Of a stretch of 64,000 nt of DNA, positions 25,599-33,517 are shown piece after piece. A model generated the notes under the pieces. It did not search any database, was not told the DNA's origin, and saw only the letters and a program-made list of their open reading frames with translations. Source of the DNA: Larkinella sp049445795 (lineage in GTDB: Bacteria > Bacteroidota > Bacteroidia > Cytophagales > Spirosomataceae); assembly GCF_049445795.1 (NCBI RefSeq), contig NZ_JBMSDT010000014.1:1-64000 (forward strand). The letters run 5' to 3'. The first letter of the stretch is position 1; each line of letters opens with the position of its first letter. The position numbers and the translations under genes are program-made.

Positions 25599-26753
25599 AT
25601 GATCCGTCACCTCTTCAAACTCATCTGGAACAAGAAAAAGACCCACGCGCTGGTGCTGGTGGAGATCTGGGCTTCGTTCCTCGTCCTGTTCGGACTGACT
25701 TCGTTGATCGTCTACAACGTCCGGAATTTCCGCGAACCGCTGGGATTTGAATACCAGAACGCCTGGGCCATCAGTTTAAACAGTAACCAGGATACGACCG
25801 CACTGGCCGAAAAAATTGAACGGGTTTTACAGCGCGTCAAAGCGTATCCCGAAGTCGAATCGGCGTCCCGCATGAGCAACAATTTTCCGTTTTCCCAAAG
25901 CACGATGAATAACGGAATCGAGTATAACAAAAAGAACGTTATGGCCGATAACTTCGCCACGGACGAGCATTTCGCCGAAACATTGGGCCTTTCCGTTGTG
26001 CAAGGGCGTTGGTACCGCAGCGCCGATAGTGTCGGAAAATACACGCCGGTGATCATCAATCAAAAGCTAAAGGAAGAACTTTTCGGAACCGAAAATCCGT
26101 TGGGAAAAATTCTCAACGATCGGTTCAAAGTAACCGGTGTGATCAATACGTTTAAGTCGAAAGGAGAATTTATGGCGAACAAACCAGCCCTGTTTGAACT
26201 GCTGGACGCCAAAAGCCCGTGGTACGATTTGTTGTTGATTCGGGTCAAACCGGGTACCGATGCTTTATTTGAAGCCAAACTGGTCAAAGACATCACGACG
26301 ATGGTGTCCGGCTGGAGCGTCGAAGTCGACCACCTGACCGATTCGCGCCGGAACCAGCAAAACCTGACGCTGGTGCCGGTGATCATCTTCCTGATCGTGT
26401 GCAGCTTCCTGCTGATCAACGTGGCCCTGGGTTTATTCGGCGTCCTGAACCTGAGCATTGCCAAACGCCGGGGTGAAATTGGCCTGCGCCGGGCACTGGG
26501 GGCTACCGGCAACGGCATTTCCGGGCAGTTTATCGGCGAAATCTGGGTGCTGGCTACGTTTGCCCTATTGATCGGCTTGCTGTTCGCGGCCCAGTTTCCG
26601 TTGATGAACGTCTTCGACCTGGAAGCCGGTATTTACCTGGTGGCCATCGCCGTGTCGGTGTTGATCATCTACGGCATCGTCACGCTCTGCGCGCTCTTCC
26701 CGAGTCGCCAGGCCGCAAACATCCAACCGGCGGTGGCGTTGCATGAGGAATAA
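25599..26753 (+). CDS. FtsX-domain ABC transporter permease (second)
   Basis: A 384-residue permease with the same layout as its neighbour: an N-terminal helix (HALVLVEIWASFLVLFGLTS), a periplasmic domain, and three C-terminal helices with the coupling motif AKRRGEIGLRRALGATGNGI. It is clearly diverged from the first permease, suggesting a heterodimer. The open frame upstream to 25527 runs through the repeat arm and encodes a leader (SHHSPFLFTHSIIHSF) without support, so the ATG at 25599 is used. Confidence 0.9.
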   Translation: MIRHLFKLIWNKKKTHALVLVEIWASFLVLFGLTSLIVYNVRNFREPLGFEYQNAWAISLNSNQDTTALAEKIERVLQRVKAYPEVESASRMSNNFPFSQSTMNNGIEYNKKNVMADNFATDEHFAETLGLSVVQGRWYRSADSVGKYTPVIINQKLKEELFGTENPLGKILNDRFKVTGVINTFKSKGEFMANKPALFELLDAKSPWYDLLLIRVKPGTDALFEAKLVKDITTMVSGWSVEVDHLTDSRRNQQNLTLVPVIIFLIVCSFLLINVALGLFGVLNLSIAKRRGEIGLRRALGATGNGISGQFIGEIWVLATFALLIGLLFAAQFPLMNVFDLEAGIYLVAIAVSVLIIYGIVTLCALFPSRQAANIQPAVALHEE

Positions 26754-26762
26754 CGTTTTTTG

Positions 26763-26848
26763 GTTGTTACACAGAGTTGATCAGAGAAGAGGTACACAGA
26801 GATTTCTTTGATTACTCTGATGTCCTCTGATCAACTCTGTGTAACAAC
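26763..26848. repeat. perfect inverted repeat between permease and response regulator
   Basis: Arms 26763-26786 and 26825-26848 are perfectly inverted over 24 bases, with a 38-base loop that repeats some of the arm words (ACACAGAG, TCTGA). No T tract follows. Confidence 0.9.
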
Positions 26849-26869
26849 TTTTACTATCTTCCCCGCCCC

Positions 26870-28246
26870 ATGCTTCTGATCATCGACGACGATATTGCGG
26901 TTCAAACCTCCCTCTCGCTCCTGCTGCGGAGGGACGGTTTTGCCGTGCAGACGGCCGACACCCCCGCTCAGGCCCTGGCCACGCTCGACACGGAAACGCC
27001 GGAACTGATTCTGCTCGACATGAACTTTTCCATCGAAACCTCGGGCGAAGAAGGGCTGAAATTGCTCACCCAAATCCGAACCCGCAAACCGACCGTTCCG
27101 GTGATTCTGATTACGGGTTGGGGGACCATCGACCTGGCCGTGCAGGGCATGAAAGCCGGGGCCAAAGACTTCATTACCAAGCCCTGGCAGAATGACTACC
27201 TGCTCCAGTCGGTCCGCACGGTTCTGAACCTGAATCAGCAAAAACCGGCGGAACCTCAATCACAAAACCGCCGGAGGCTTGACCAGCAATACCATTTTGA
27301 ACACATCGTGGGCGAAGACCCGCAACTGCTCGACATGCTGGAAACCATCGGCCGGGTCGCTCCGACGGACGCACCGGTTTTGATCACGGGTGAAAGCGGC
27401 ACGGGCAAGGAACTGATTGCCGAAGCCATCCACCAGAACAGCCGACGCCGGGGCAAACCGTTTGTGAAGGTCAATCTGGGCGGTATTTCATCGACGCTGT
27501 TCGAAAGCGAACTCTTCGGCCACTTGCGGGGCGCTTTTACCGACGCCAAATCCGACCGGATCGGGCGGTTTGAACTCGCCAACAAAGGCAGCATTTTTCT
27601 GGACGAAATCGGCGATCTCGATTTGTCAAGCCAGGTTAAACTGCTACGGGTGTTGCAGGACCGCACCTTCGAACCGCTGGGCAGCAGCCGGAGCAAAACC
27701 GTCGACGTGCGGGTCATCTGCGCCACCAATCGCAACCTGGAAGACATGGTTGCCAAGGGCCTGTTTCGGGAAGATTTATTTTACCGGATTAACCTGATCA
27801 CCGTCAGGTTGCCCGCCCTGCGCGAACGCCCGGACGACATTCCGTCCTTGGTTAATTACTTTGTCAACAACCTGAAAACCATCTACGACCGGCCTAACCT
27901 GACCGTATCGCCAACAGCCCTGAAGTGGGTTCGGAATCTGGCACTGCCGGGTAACATCCGCCAATTGAAAAATCTGGTCGAACGAACGGTGCTGCTTTCG
28001 ACGAAAGACACGCTGGATACCTCCGACTTCCAGAAACAGGTGGCCCCCGGCCCCCGACCAGCACCCTCCGGCCACCTGCCCGAAATCGGTTCTATCACCC
28101 TCGACGAACTCGAACACCAGATGATCCGACGGGCCATGAATCTCTACCAGAACAACGTTTCGAAAGTGGCCCGCGCCCTGGGCATCACCCGGTTTGCGCT
28201 CTACCGGCGGCTGGAAAAATACGGAATACCGTATGAGCCGTCCTAA
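26870..28246 (+). CDS. NtrC-family sigma-54-dependent response regulator
   Basis: A 458-residue protein with a receiver domain (phospho-acceptor Asp50 in LILLDMNF, Lys in FITKPW), an AAA+ sigma-54 activation domain and a Fis-type C-terminal helix-turn-helix (NVSKVARALGITRFALYRRL). In the AAA+ domain are Walker A GESGTGKE, the sigma-54 contact loop GAFTDA, Walker B SIFLDEIGD and the arginine-finger region. GAFTDA differs from the usual GAFTGA at one residue. It is encoded in the same operon as the efflux pump and in front of its likely kinase, and should activate from the sigma-54-like promoter at 20595. Confidence 0.93.
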   Translation: MLLIIDDDIAVQTSLSLLLRRDGFAVQTADTPAQALATLDTETPELILLDMNFSIETSGEEGLKLLTQIRTRKPTVPVILITGWGTIDLAVQGMKAGAKDFITKPWQNDYLLQSVRTVLNLNQQKPAEPQSQNRRRLDQQYHFEHIVGEDPQLLDMLETIGRVAPTDAPVLITGESGTGKELIAEAIHQNSRRRGKPFVKVNLGGISSTLFESELFGHLRGAFTDAKSDRIGRFELANKGSIFLDEIGDLDLSSQVKLLRVLQDRTFEPLGSSRSKTVDVRVICATNRNLEDMVAKGLFREDLFYRINLITVRLPALRERPDDIPSLVNYFVNNLKTIYDRPNLTVSPTALKWVRNLALPGNIRQLKNLVERTVLLSTKDTLDTSDFQKQVAPGPRPAPSGHLPEIGSITLDELEHQMIRRAMNLYQNNVSKVARALGITRFALYRRLEKYGIPYEPS

Positions 28247-28247
28247 A

Positions 28248-28375
28248 TTGTCTGAACTTGGATTACGCGGATTAAAAGATTAACTAGGAGGCTGCCGCAG
28301 TCACGTTGTTCGCTGGTTGATTGTCAAATTATATCCTAGTTAATCCCTTAATCCGTGTAATCCAAGTTCAGACAG
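28248..28375. repeat. long inverted repeat between response regulator and kinase genes
   Basis: Arms 28248-28289 and 28334-28375 are inverted over 42 bases with four mismatches, around a 44-base loop. The left arm begins one base after the stop of the regulator and the right arm ends nine bases before the kinase ATG. Words such as TTAATCCGTGTAATCC recur at 10234. Confidence 0.92.
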
Positions 28376-28384
28376 TTCAAGACT

Positions 28385-29677
28385 ATGCTCCCCCTGCGCA
28401 CCCGATACCTGCTCTACATCGTCGCCGTCCACGCGGCTTTGCTCTTTCTGATTTTCAAATGGCTCCAGGAAAACAAGCTGCTGTTCATTGTTTCGGAAGT
28501 GCTCGTCCTGATTTCCGGGGCAGTGGCCGTGCAGATTTACCGGGCCTTCGGGCAGCCTTCCCAGTTTATTTCGGCCGGGATTGAAGCCATCAAAGATAAG
28601 GACTTCACGATCAAATTTGTGCCGACCGGCAACCGCGAAGTCGATGGGCTGATCGACGTGTACAACCTCATGATCGACCAGCTTCGGCTGGAGCGCACCA
28701 AGCAAATGGAACAGCAGTTTTTTCTGGAAAAACTCATCGAAGCCTCCCCGATTGCCACGCTGATCTTCGACTTCGACCAGCGAATTTCCTCCGTCAACCC
28801 CAAAGCCGTGGATTTGCTGCAACATCCGGCGGAGCAACTCACGGGGCGGTTTTTATCCGAAATCGACCATCCACTATTCAAGCAACTTGTGAATGATGCC
28901 GAGTTTAACACTCGAACCTTAAAAGGCGCCGGAGTCGAAACCTACCGCATTCAGCGCTCTCATTTCATGGACCGGGGGTTCCGGCGTGATTTTCTGCTGA
29001 TCGAAGAACTGACCAGCGAAATTCTGGAATCCGAAAAAAAGGCCTACAGCAAAGTCATCCGGATGATGGCGCACGAAGTGAACAACTCCATCGGTGCCAT
29101 CAACTCCATCCTGAATGTTACTAAAACGTACATGGATGCGCCCGAGCAGGAGGATGTCAGCCACGCGCTTCAGGTCGCCATCGAACGCAATGATCGGCTG
29201 AACCTGTTCATGCGCCGGTTTGCGGATGTGGTTCGGTTGCCGCCCCCACAGAAAAGGCCCGCCGACCTGACCGAAGTGATCCGCAACGTCGTGCGGTTGA
29301 TGCAGCCCCAGGCCGATGCGAAAGGAGTTCGGTTTCAGTCTGTTTTCCAATCGGATGCGATCCGGGTGTCGGTCGATGTGGTCCAGTTGGAACAGGTGCT
29401 GGTCAACATCATCAAAAACGCCATCGAAGCCTGCTCAGCCGGGCAAATGGCCGAGGTGGTGCTCGAAACCGGTAAACTGACCGTCCGCGACAACGGCAAA
29501 GCCATCGATCCGCAACTGGAAGCGAACCTCTTCAATCCGTTTTTCAGTACCAAACCCGACGGTCAGGGCATCGGCCTGACGCTGACCCGCGACATTCTGC
29601 TTAACCACGGTTTTCCGTTCTCGCTCAAAACCGGACCCGACGGCTGGACCGAGTTTGTCATCACCTTCGAACGCTAA
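28385..29677 (+). CDS. membrane sensor histidine kinase, NtrY-like
   Basis: A 430-residue kinase with two adjacent N-terminal transmembrane segments (about 8-26 and 35-55) and almost no periplasmic loop. A HAMP-like linker is followed by a PAS domain (about 110-200), a phospho-acceptor His in MMAHEVNNSIGAI and an ATPase domain with N-box NIIKNAIEACS, G1 DNGKAID and G2 GQGIGLTL. It is the probable partner of the NtrC-type regulator. The missing periplasmic domain suggests it senses the membrane or cytoplasm, as expected for envelope-stress or lipid signals. Confidence 0.88.
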   Translation: MLPLRTRYLLYIVAVHAALLFLIFKWLQENKLLFIVSEVLVLISGAVAVQIYRAFGQPSQFISAGIEAIKDKDFTIKFVPTGNREVDGLIDVYNLMIDQLRLERTKQMEQQFFLEKLIEASPIATLIFDFDQRISSVNPKAVDLLQHPAEQLTGRFLSEIDHPLFKQLVNDAEFNTRTLKGAGVETYRIQRSHFMDRGFRRDFLLIEELTSEILESEKKAYSKVIRMMAHEVNNSIGAINSILNVTKTYMDAPEQEDVSHALQVAIERNDRLNLFMRRFADVVRLPPPQKRPADLTEVIRNVVRLMQPQADAKGVRFQSVFQSDAIRVSVDVVQLEQVLVNIIKNAIEACSAGQMAEVVLETGKLTVRDNGKAIDPQLEANLFNPFFSTKPDGQGIGLTLTRDILLNHGFPFSLKTGPDGWTEFVITFER

Positions 29678-29697
29678 GACACATTTAAAGATAATTA

Positions 29698-29712
29698 TGC
29701 AACATTGTTGCA
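29698..29712. promoter_or_regulatory. palindromic operator, copy 1
   Basis: TGCAACATTGTTGCA is a perfect 7-1-7 inverted repeat overlapping the -33 element of the promoter that follows. Its architecture is that of Fur-superfamily boxes (Zur, Fur). With an AztD-like gene downstream, a zinc-responsive Zur operator is the best guess. Confidence 0.6.
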
Positions 29713-29739
29713 TTTAAAAAAATAAGGAATTTATATTTG
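29708..29739 (+). promoter_or_regulatory. Bacteroidota-type sigma-A promoter
   Basis: TTG at 29708-29710 and TATATTTG at 29732-29739 are 21 bases apart. Transcription should begin near 29746, inside the second palindrome, so a bound repressor would block it directly. Confidence 0.65.
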
Positions 29740-29752
29740 CAACATTATTGCA
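29738..29752. promoter_or_regulatory. palindromic operator, copy 2
   Basis: TGCAACATTATTGCA repeats the 29698 palindrome with one change. The two centres are 40 bases apart, close to four helical turns, and flank the -7 element. Confidence 0.6.
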
Positions 29753-29764
29753 TTTATAGATCCT

Positions 29765-30973
29765 ATGAAAACAACTACACTCCTATCCAGACTTTGGGTC
29801 ATTGGCTTGCTGACAACCGGGCTGGTAGCCTGCCAGAAAGACGACGATGACGCCGTCAAACCGACCGACAGCGAAGCAGCTTTTACCCGCCTGCTGCTTA
29901 CCGATGCCGAAACCGGTGCCATCACGCTGCTGAATCTGGCCAAACAAACCAGCGAGAAATTTGAGGCCCGGTTTTCGGGCAACCTCGTCTACCCAACCGC
30001 GAGCGGCCGGTTTGCAGCCGTTGTCAACGGAACCAACAACCTGGTCCAATTTTTCGACAGCGGGATTGTTGACCACGGCGACCATGCCGATGTGAAAGGG
30101 ACCCCGAAGTGGGCCGCCCTCACCCTCGACGCCCCGAAACCGACGCACACGTATTTTCAGGGAAACCGCATTGTGGTTTTCAACGATGGAGACGGCTCGC
30201 TTTCGCTGACCTCGGAGGACCAGCTACATACCGCCGGAGCCAAAGCGAAGGTCGTTAAAGTGGACGTTCCGCACCACGGCGCGGTGGTGGCCTTTGCCAA
30301 CGGCACGTTTGCGGTTACGAAAAAAGATCCCTCGGTGGCGGGTTCGCTTCCCCAGGGTGTCCGGATTGTCGATGAAAACGGCACGGTTTTGAAAGAAGCG
30401 ACTATTGCCGTCACGGGCATTCACGGCGACATGGGCGACGGACAAACCGCCCTTTTTGGCACCACCGACGGGATTTTAGTGGTCAATCAGGACGGCACCC
30501 AGCGGCTCATCAAGTACCCGGCGGATTTCGGAACAGGCTGGTTGAGCTCGGTAGTTTACGACAAAGGATCGAAAAACTTCTACGCCTTTGCGGCCAAACT
30601 GGGCGTGTATCGGATTGATCTCACGACGAATACCTTCAATACCGTGCTGAAAACCGACCAGTTGCATACGTTCAAAGTCTCGAACGACGGCGACGTGTTT
30701 GCCTTGCTAACCGATGGCACGCTGAAAGGTTTTAGCGCAACCGGGACTGCGTTGAGCGATCTAAAAGTAGTCGATGCTATTGCCACCGATGCCAAAGTAA
30801 AACCGGATCTGAGCATTTCCAAACGGTTTGTGTACGTGACCGATCCCGTCAAAAACCAGATCGTTCCGGTGCTCCGGAGCAACTTCACGGCCAAACCAGC
30901 CATCGCCGTCTCGGGCAAGCCCTACAAAATCGCCGTCGTCGGTGCCCCCCAGGACCAGGCTGGCGACGAATAG
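29765..30973 (+). CDS. AztD-like zinc metallochaperone lipoprotein
   Basis: A 402-residue exported lipoprotein (signal peptide ending TTGLVAC, then an acidic DDDD stretch). The repeated blade-like segments are those of a beta-propeller. His-rich loops match my memory of AztD, a periplasmic zinc chaperone of Alphaproteobacteria: FFDSGIVDHGDHADVKG, VDVPHHGAVVAF, LPQGVRIVDENG and GIHGDMGDG. Known AztD proteins pass zinc to a binding protein of an ABC importer. No such importer is adjacent here, so this protein may instead serve a TonB-linked or surface system. Two palindromic operators around its promoter suggest metal control. A REP element follows five bases after the stop. Confidence 0.7.
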   Translation: MKTTTLLSRLWVIGLLTTGLVACQKDDDDAVKPTDSEAAFTRLLLTDAETGAITLLNLAKQTSEKFEARFSGNLVYPTASGRFAAVVNGTNNLVQFFDSGIVDHGDHADVKGTPKWAALTLDAPKPTHTYFQGNRIVVFNDGDGSLSLTSEDQLHTAGAKAKVVKVDVPHHGAVVAFANGTFAVTKKDPSVAGSLPQGVRIVDENGTVLKEATIAVTGIHGDMGDGQTALFGTTDGILVVNQDGTQRLIKYPADFGTGWLSSVVYDKGSKNFYAFAAKLGVYRIDLTTNTFNTVLKTDQLHTFKVSNDGDVFALLTDGTLKGFSATGTALSDLKVVDAIATDAKVKPDLSISKRFVYVTDPVKNQIVPVLRSNFTAKPAIAVSGKPYKIAVVGAPQDQAGDE

Positions 30974-30977
30974 CTTC

Positions 30978-31058
30978 GTACCCACGGACTTTAGTCCGTG
31001 TGAGTTCTCTAAATCCTGAAGTTATTATAAACTCACACGGACTAAAGTCCGTGGTTAC
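30978..31058. repeat. REP/BIME-like element, two inverted units
   Basis: The left unit GTACCCACGGACTTTAGTCC with GTGTGAGTT is mirrored at 31030-31058 (AACTCACACGG and onward), except for one base (GGTTAC instead of GGGTAC). Arms of 29 bases surround a 23-base loop. It starts five bases after the AztD-like stop. Confidence 0.9.
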
Positions 31059-31149
31059 GAACCCGGACAAGCTGACTCGTCCGGGTTTCTTTTTAGATCA
31101 TAATTTTTCAAAAAATTGCCGAAACTGTAGCAACACTCAAATCAATTTT

Positions 31150-31186
31150 TACCTTTGCATTAATTTATACTAAGTCTAAATATTAA
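31150..31186 (+). promoter_or_regulatory. -7 element and possible iron-box before the TonB receptor
   Basis: TACCTTTG at 31150-31157 is a perfect -7 element; no clear -33 element is 19-21 bases upstream. Just downstream TTTATACTAAGTCTAAATAT shares AGTCTAA with the hmuT promoter region at 41694 and would cover the transcription start. A metal-dependent repressor site is possible. Confidence 0.4.
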
Positions 31187-31214
31187 TTGCAGAGTTATTC
31201 CCTATTTGCATGCA

Positions 31215-33485
31215 ATGAAATACATCTTCCTCTTGCTTGGTTTTAATTTACTGTCTATACTCAGCCGGGCGCAAATAACCGGGACGATTCGAGGAACGGT
31301 TTTAATGGCGGACGGCAAACCGGCCACAGGCGCAACCATTGTCCTGAAAACCAGCCGGTTTAGCACCGCAGCCGGAGCCGATGGAGCCTTTTCGTTCGAG
31401 GTGCCTGAAGGTCGCTACACACTGGCGATGCAACGGATGGGACTGGAAACCAGAACGTTGCCCATTCACGTCAAAGCCGGAGAAACCGTTGTTCTGGAGC
31501 CGGTTACGCTGAAAGAAACGGTCCGGCAACTGGACGATGTAGTCGTAACCGGACAGTATGAACCGCAATCGCTGCGGCAGTCGGTGTATCAGATTCGCAC
31601 CATCGACCGCGAACGGATTCAACTGCGGGGCGCTACGAACCTGACGGGCGTGCTGAACAACGAACTCGGCATCCGGTTTTCCAACGACCTGACACTCGGT
31701 ACCTCGGATATTCAACTGATGGGCATGTCGGGCCGCAACGTGAAGATTCTGCTCGACGGCGTGCCGATGGTCGACCGGGGCGATACCCGCGAGAGTCTGA
31801 ATCAGATCGACATCAACACCATCGAGCGCGTCGAGATTGTGGAAGGCCCGATGTCGGTTTCGTACGGTACCGATGCACTAGCGGGCATCATCAACATCAT
31901 CACCAAAAAACCGGGCAGCGAACGGCTGTCGGTCACGGCCCGGATTCAGGAAGAAACCGCCAATTCGGAATATCAAGCCCTGAACGGCAAAGGCGTGCAT
32001 AACCAGAACCTGGGCGTAAGCTGGCAACGGAATGGCTGGAACGCGTCGGTGGGCGGCACTCACAACGACTTCGGCGGCTGGCAGGGCCTCTCGACCACCC
32101 GCGCCAAAGACTGGCATCCGAAAGAACAATGGCTCGGGCACGCGAAGCTGGGCTACCGGACCGACGCGTTCAACCTCTGGTACCGGCTCGATGCATTGAA
32201 CGAAACCATCCACGCGCTCGGCGCGGCCAACGTGAACACCAACCAGGCCCGCGATCAGAAATTTCTGACGAACCGGTTTACGCACCAACTCCAGAGCGAC
32301 TGGCGGATCAGTGAGCAATGGCACCTCAACGCCATTTTGTCGTACACCGATTACAGCCGGAAGACACAGACCTCCAACATTGACCTGAACACCGGTCGGC
32401 GGACCCTGTCGCTCGGCGCGGGGGAGCAGGATGTGTCGTTATTCGATACCAAACTGTTTCGGGCGACGGCCCAATACAAGCTGTCGCAGGCGATTTCGTT
32501 TCAGCCGGGCGTCGACATTAACCTGGACGGCGCTTCGGGGGCGCGCATTCTGGGATCACCGACGATCAACGATTACGCCTTTTTTGTTTCGTCCGAGTTA
32601 AAACCGACCTCGTCCATTACGCTGCGACCCGGTTTGCGATTCATCAAAAACTCGGTTTACGACGCTCCGCCGGTGATTCCGTCGCTGAACGCTAAGATCG
32701 CCGTTCACTCCACCACCGACCTCCGGTTTTCCTACGCACGGGGGTTTCGCTCCCCGGCCCTGCGCGAACTGTATTTCAATTTTTTCGATGCCAGTCACTC
32801 GATCAAAGGCAATCCGAACCTGAAAGCCGAGTACTCCAACAGCTTCAACGGGACGATCACCTGGCGGGCGGTTTCGACCACCACGCTGCGGCTGAGTTCG
32901 ACGCTGACCGGTTTTTACAACGACTTCCACAACCTGATCGATTACGGTTACGATCCGGCCAATCCGGGCGTGATGATGACTGTCAACATCGACCGTTTCA
33001 AAACCACGGGCGGCACGCTGAACAACACGCTGTACACCAAAAACCTCCAGTTTACACTCGGTTTGTCACACATTGGTCGCTACAACAGCCTGGTAGAAAA
33101 CGGAAGCGATTTACCGGAGTTTGTGTGGTCGCCCGAAATCAACACCAACCTGACCTACCACCTGCGACCGCTCGATACGAAGGTGAGCTTTTTTTACAAG
33201 TACACCGGCAGACGACCGACCTACGAGGCCACGGCCGAAACCGACGGCACCACGACAGTCCGGCTGGCCGAAATCGCAGCTTACCACTGGGCCGACGTCA
33301 CAATCACCCAATCCATCACGAAATACATTACCCTGAATACCGGGGTTAAAAACCTCTTCGATGTGACACGGCTCACCAACACCTCCGGCGATGTGGGCGG
33401 TTCGCACAGCACAGGCGGGGCGGTTCCGCTCAGCTACGGACGCTCCTATTTCCTGGGGCTGAATTTCCATTGGAGTAAACAGTAA
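31215..33485 (+). CDS. TonB-dependent outer membrane receptor, probably heme or metal uptake
   Basis: A 756-residue receptor with a signal peptide (MKYIFLLLGFNLLSILSRAQ), a carboxypeptidase-regulatory-like domain at about 22-100 (GTIRGTVLMADGKPATGAT), a plug domain (about 105-225) and a C-terminal beta barrel ending in an aromatic strand (SYFLGLNFHWSKQ). An alternative ATG at 31206 adds only three residues. The HmuY-type gene 32 bases downstream suggests a HmuR-like role in heme uptake. The AztD-like gene upstream leaves a zinc role open. I cannot pick the ligand from sequence alone. Confidence 0.83.
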   Translation: MKYIFLLLGFNLLSILSRAQITGTIRGTVLMADGKPATGATIVLKTSRFSTAAGADGAFSFEVPEGRYTLAMQRMGLETRTLPIHVKAGETVVLEPVTLKETVRQLDDVVVTGQYEPQSLRQSVYQIRTIDRERIQLRGATNLTGVLNNELGIRFSNDLTLGTSDIQLMGMSGRNVKILLDGVPMVDRGDTRESLNQIDINTIERVEIVEGPMSVSYGTDALAGIINIITKKPGSERLSVTARIQEETANSEYQALNGKGVHNQNLGVSWQRNGWNASVGGTHNDFGGWQGLSTTRAKDWHPKEQWLGHAKLGYRTDAFNLWYRLDALNETIHALGAANVNTNQARDQKFLTNRFTHQLQSDWRISEQWHLNAILSYTDYSRKTQTSNIDLNTGRRTLSLGAGEQDVSLFDTKLFRATAQYKLSQAISFQPGVDINLDGASGARILGSPTINDYAFFVSSELKPTSSITLRPGLRFIKNSVYDAPPVIPSLNAKIAVHSTTDLRFSYARGFRSPALRELYFNFFDASHSIKGNPNLKAEYSNSFNGTITWRAVSTTTLRLSSTLTGFYNDFHNLIDYGYDPANPGVMMTVNIDRFKTTGGTLNNTLYTKNLQFTLGLSHIGRYNSLVENGSDLPEFVWSPEINTNLTYHLRPLDTKVSFFYKYTGRRPTYEATAETDGTTTVRLAEIAAYHWADVTITQSITKYITLNTGVKNLFDVTRLTNTSGDVGGSHSTGGAVPLSYGRSYFLGLNFHWSKQ

Positions 33486-33517
33486 ATCTTCCTCTTTTCT
33501 AATCAAACCATACACCC

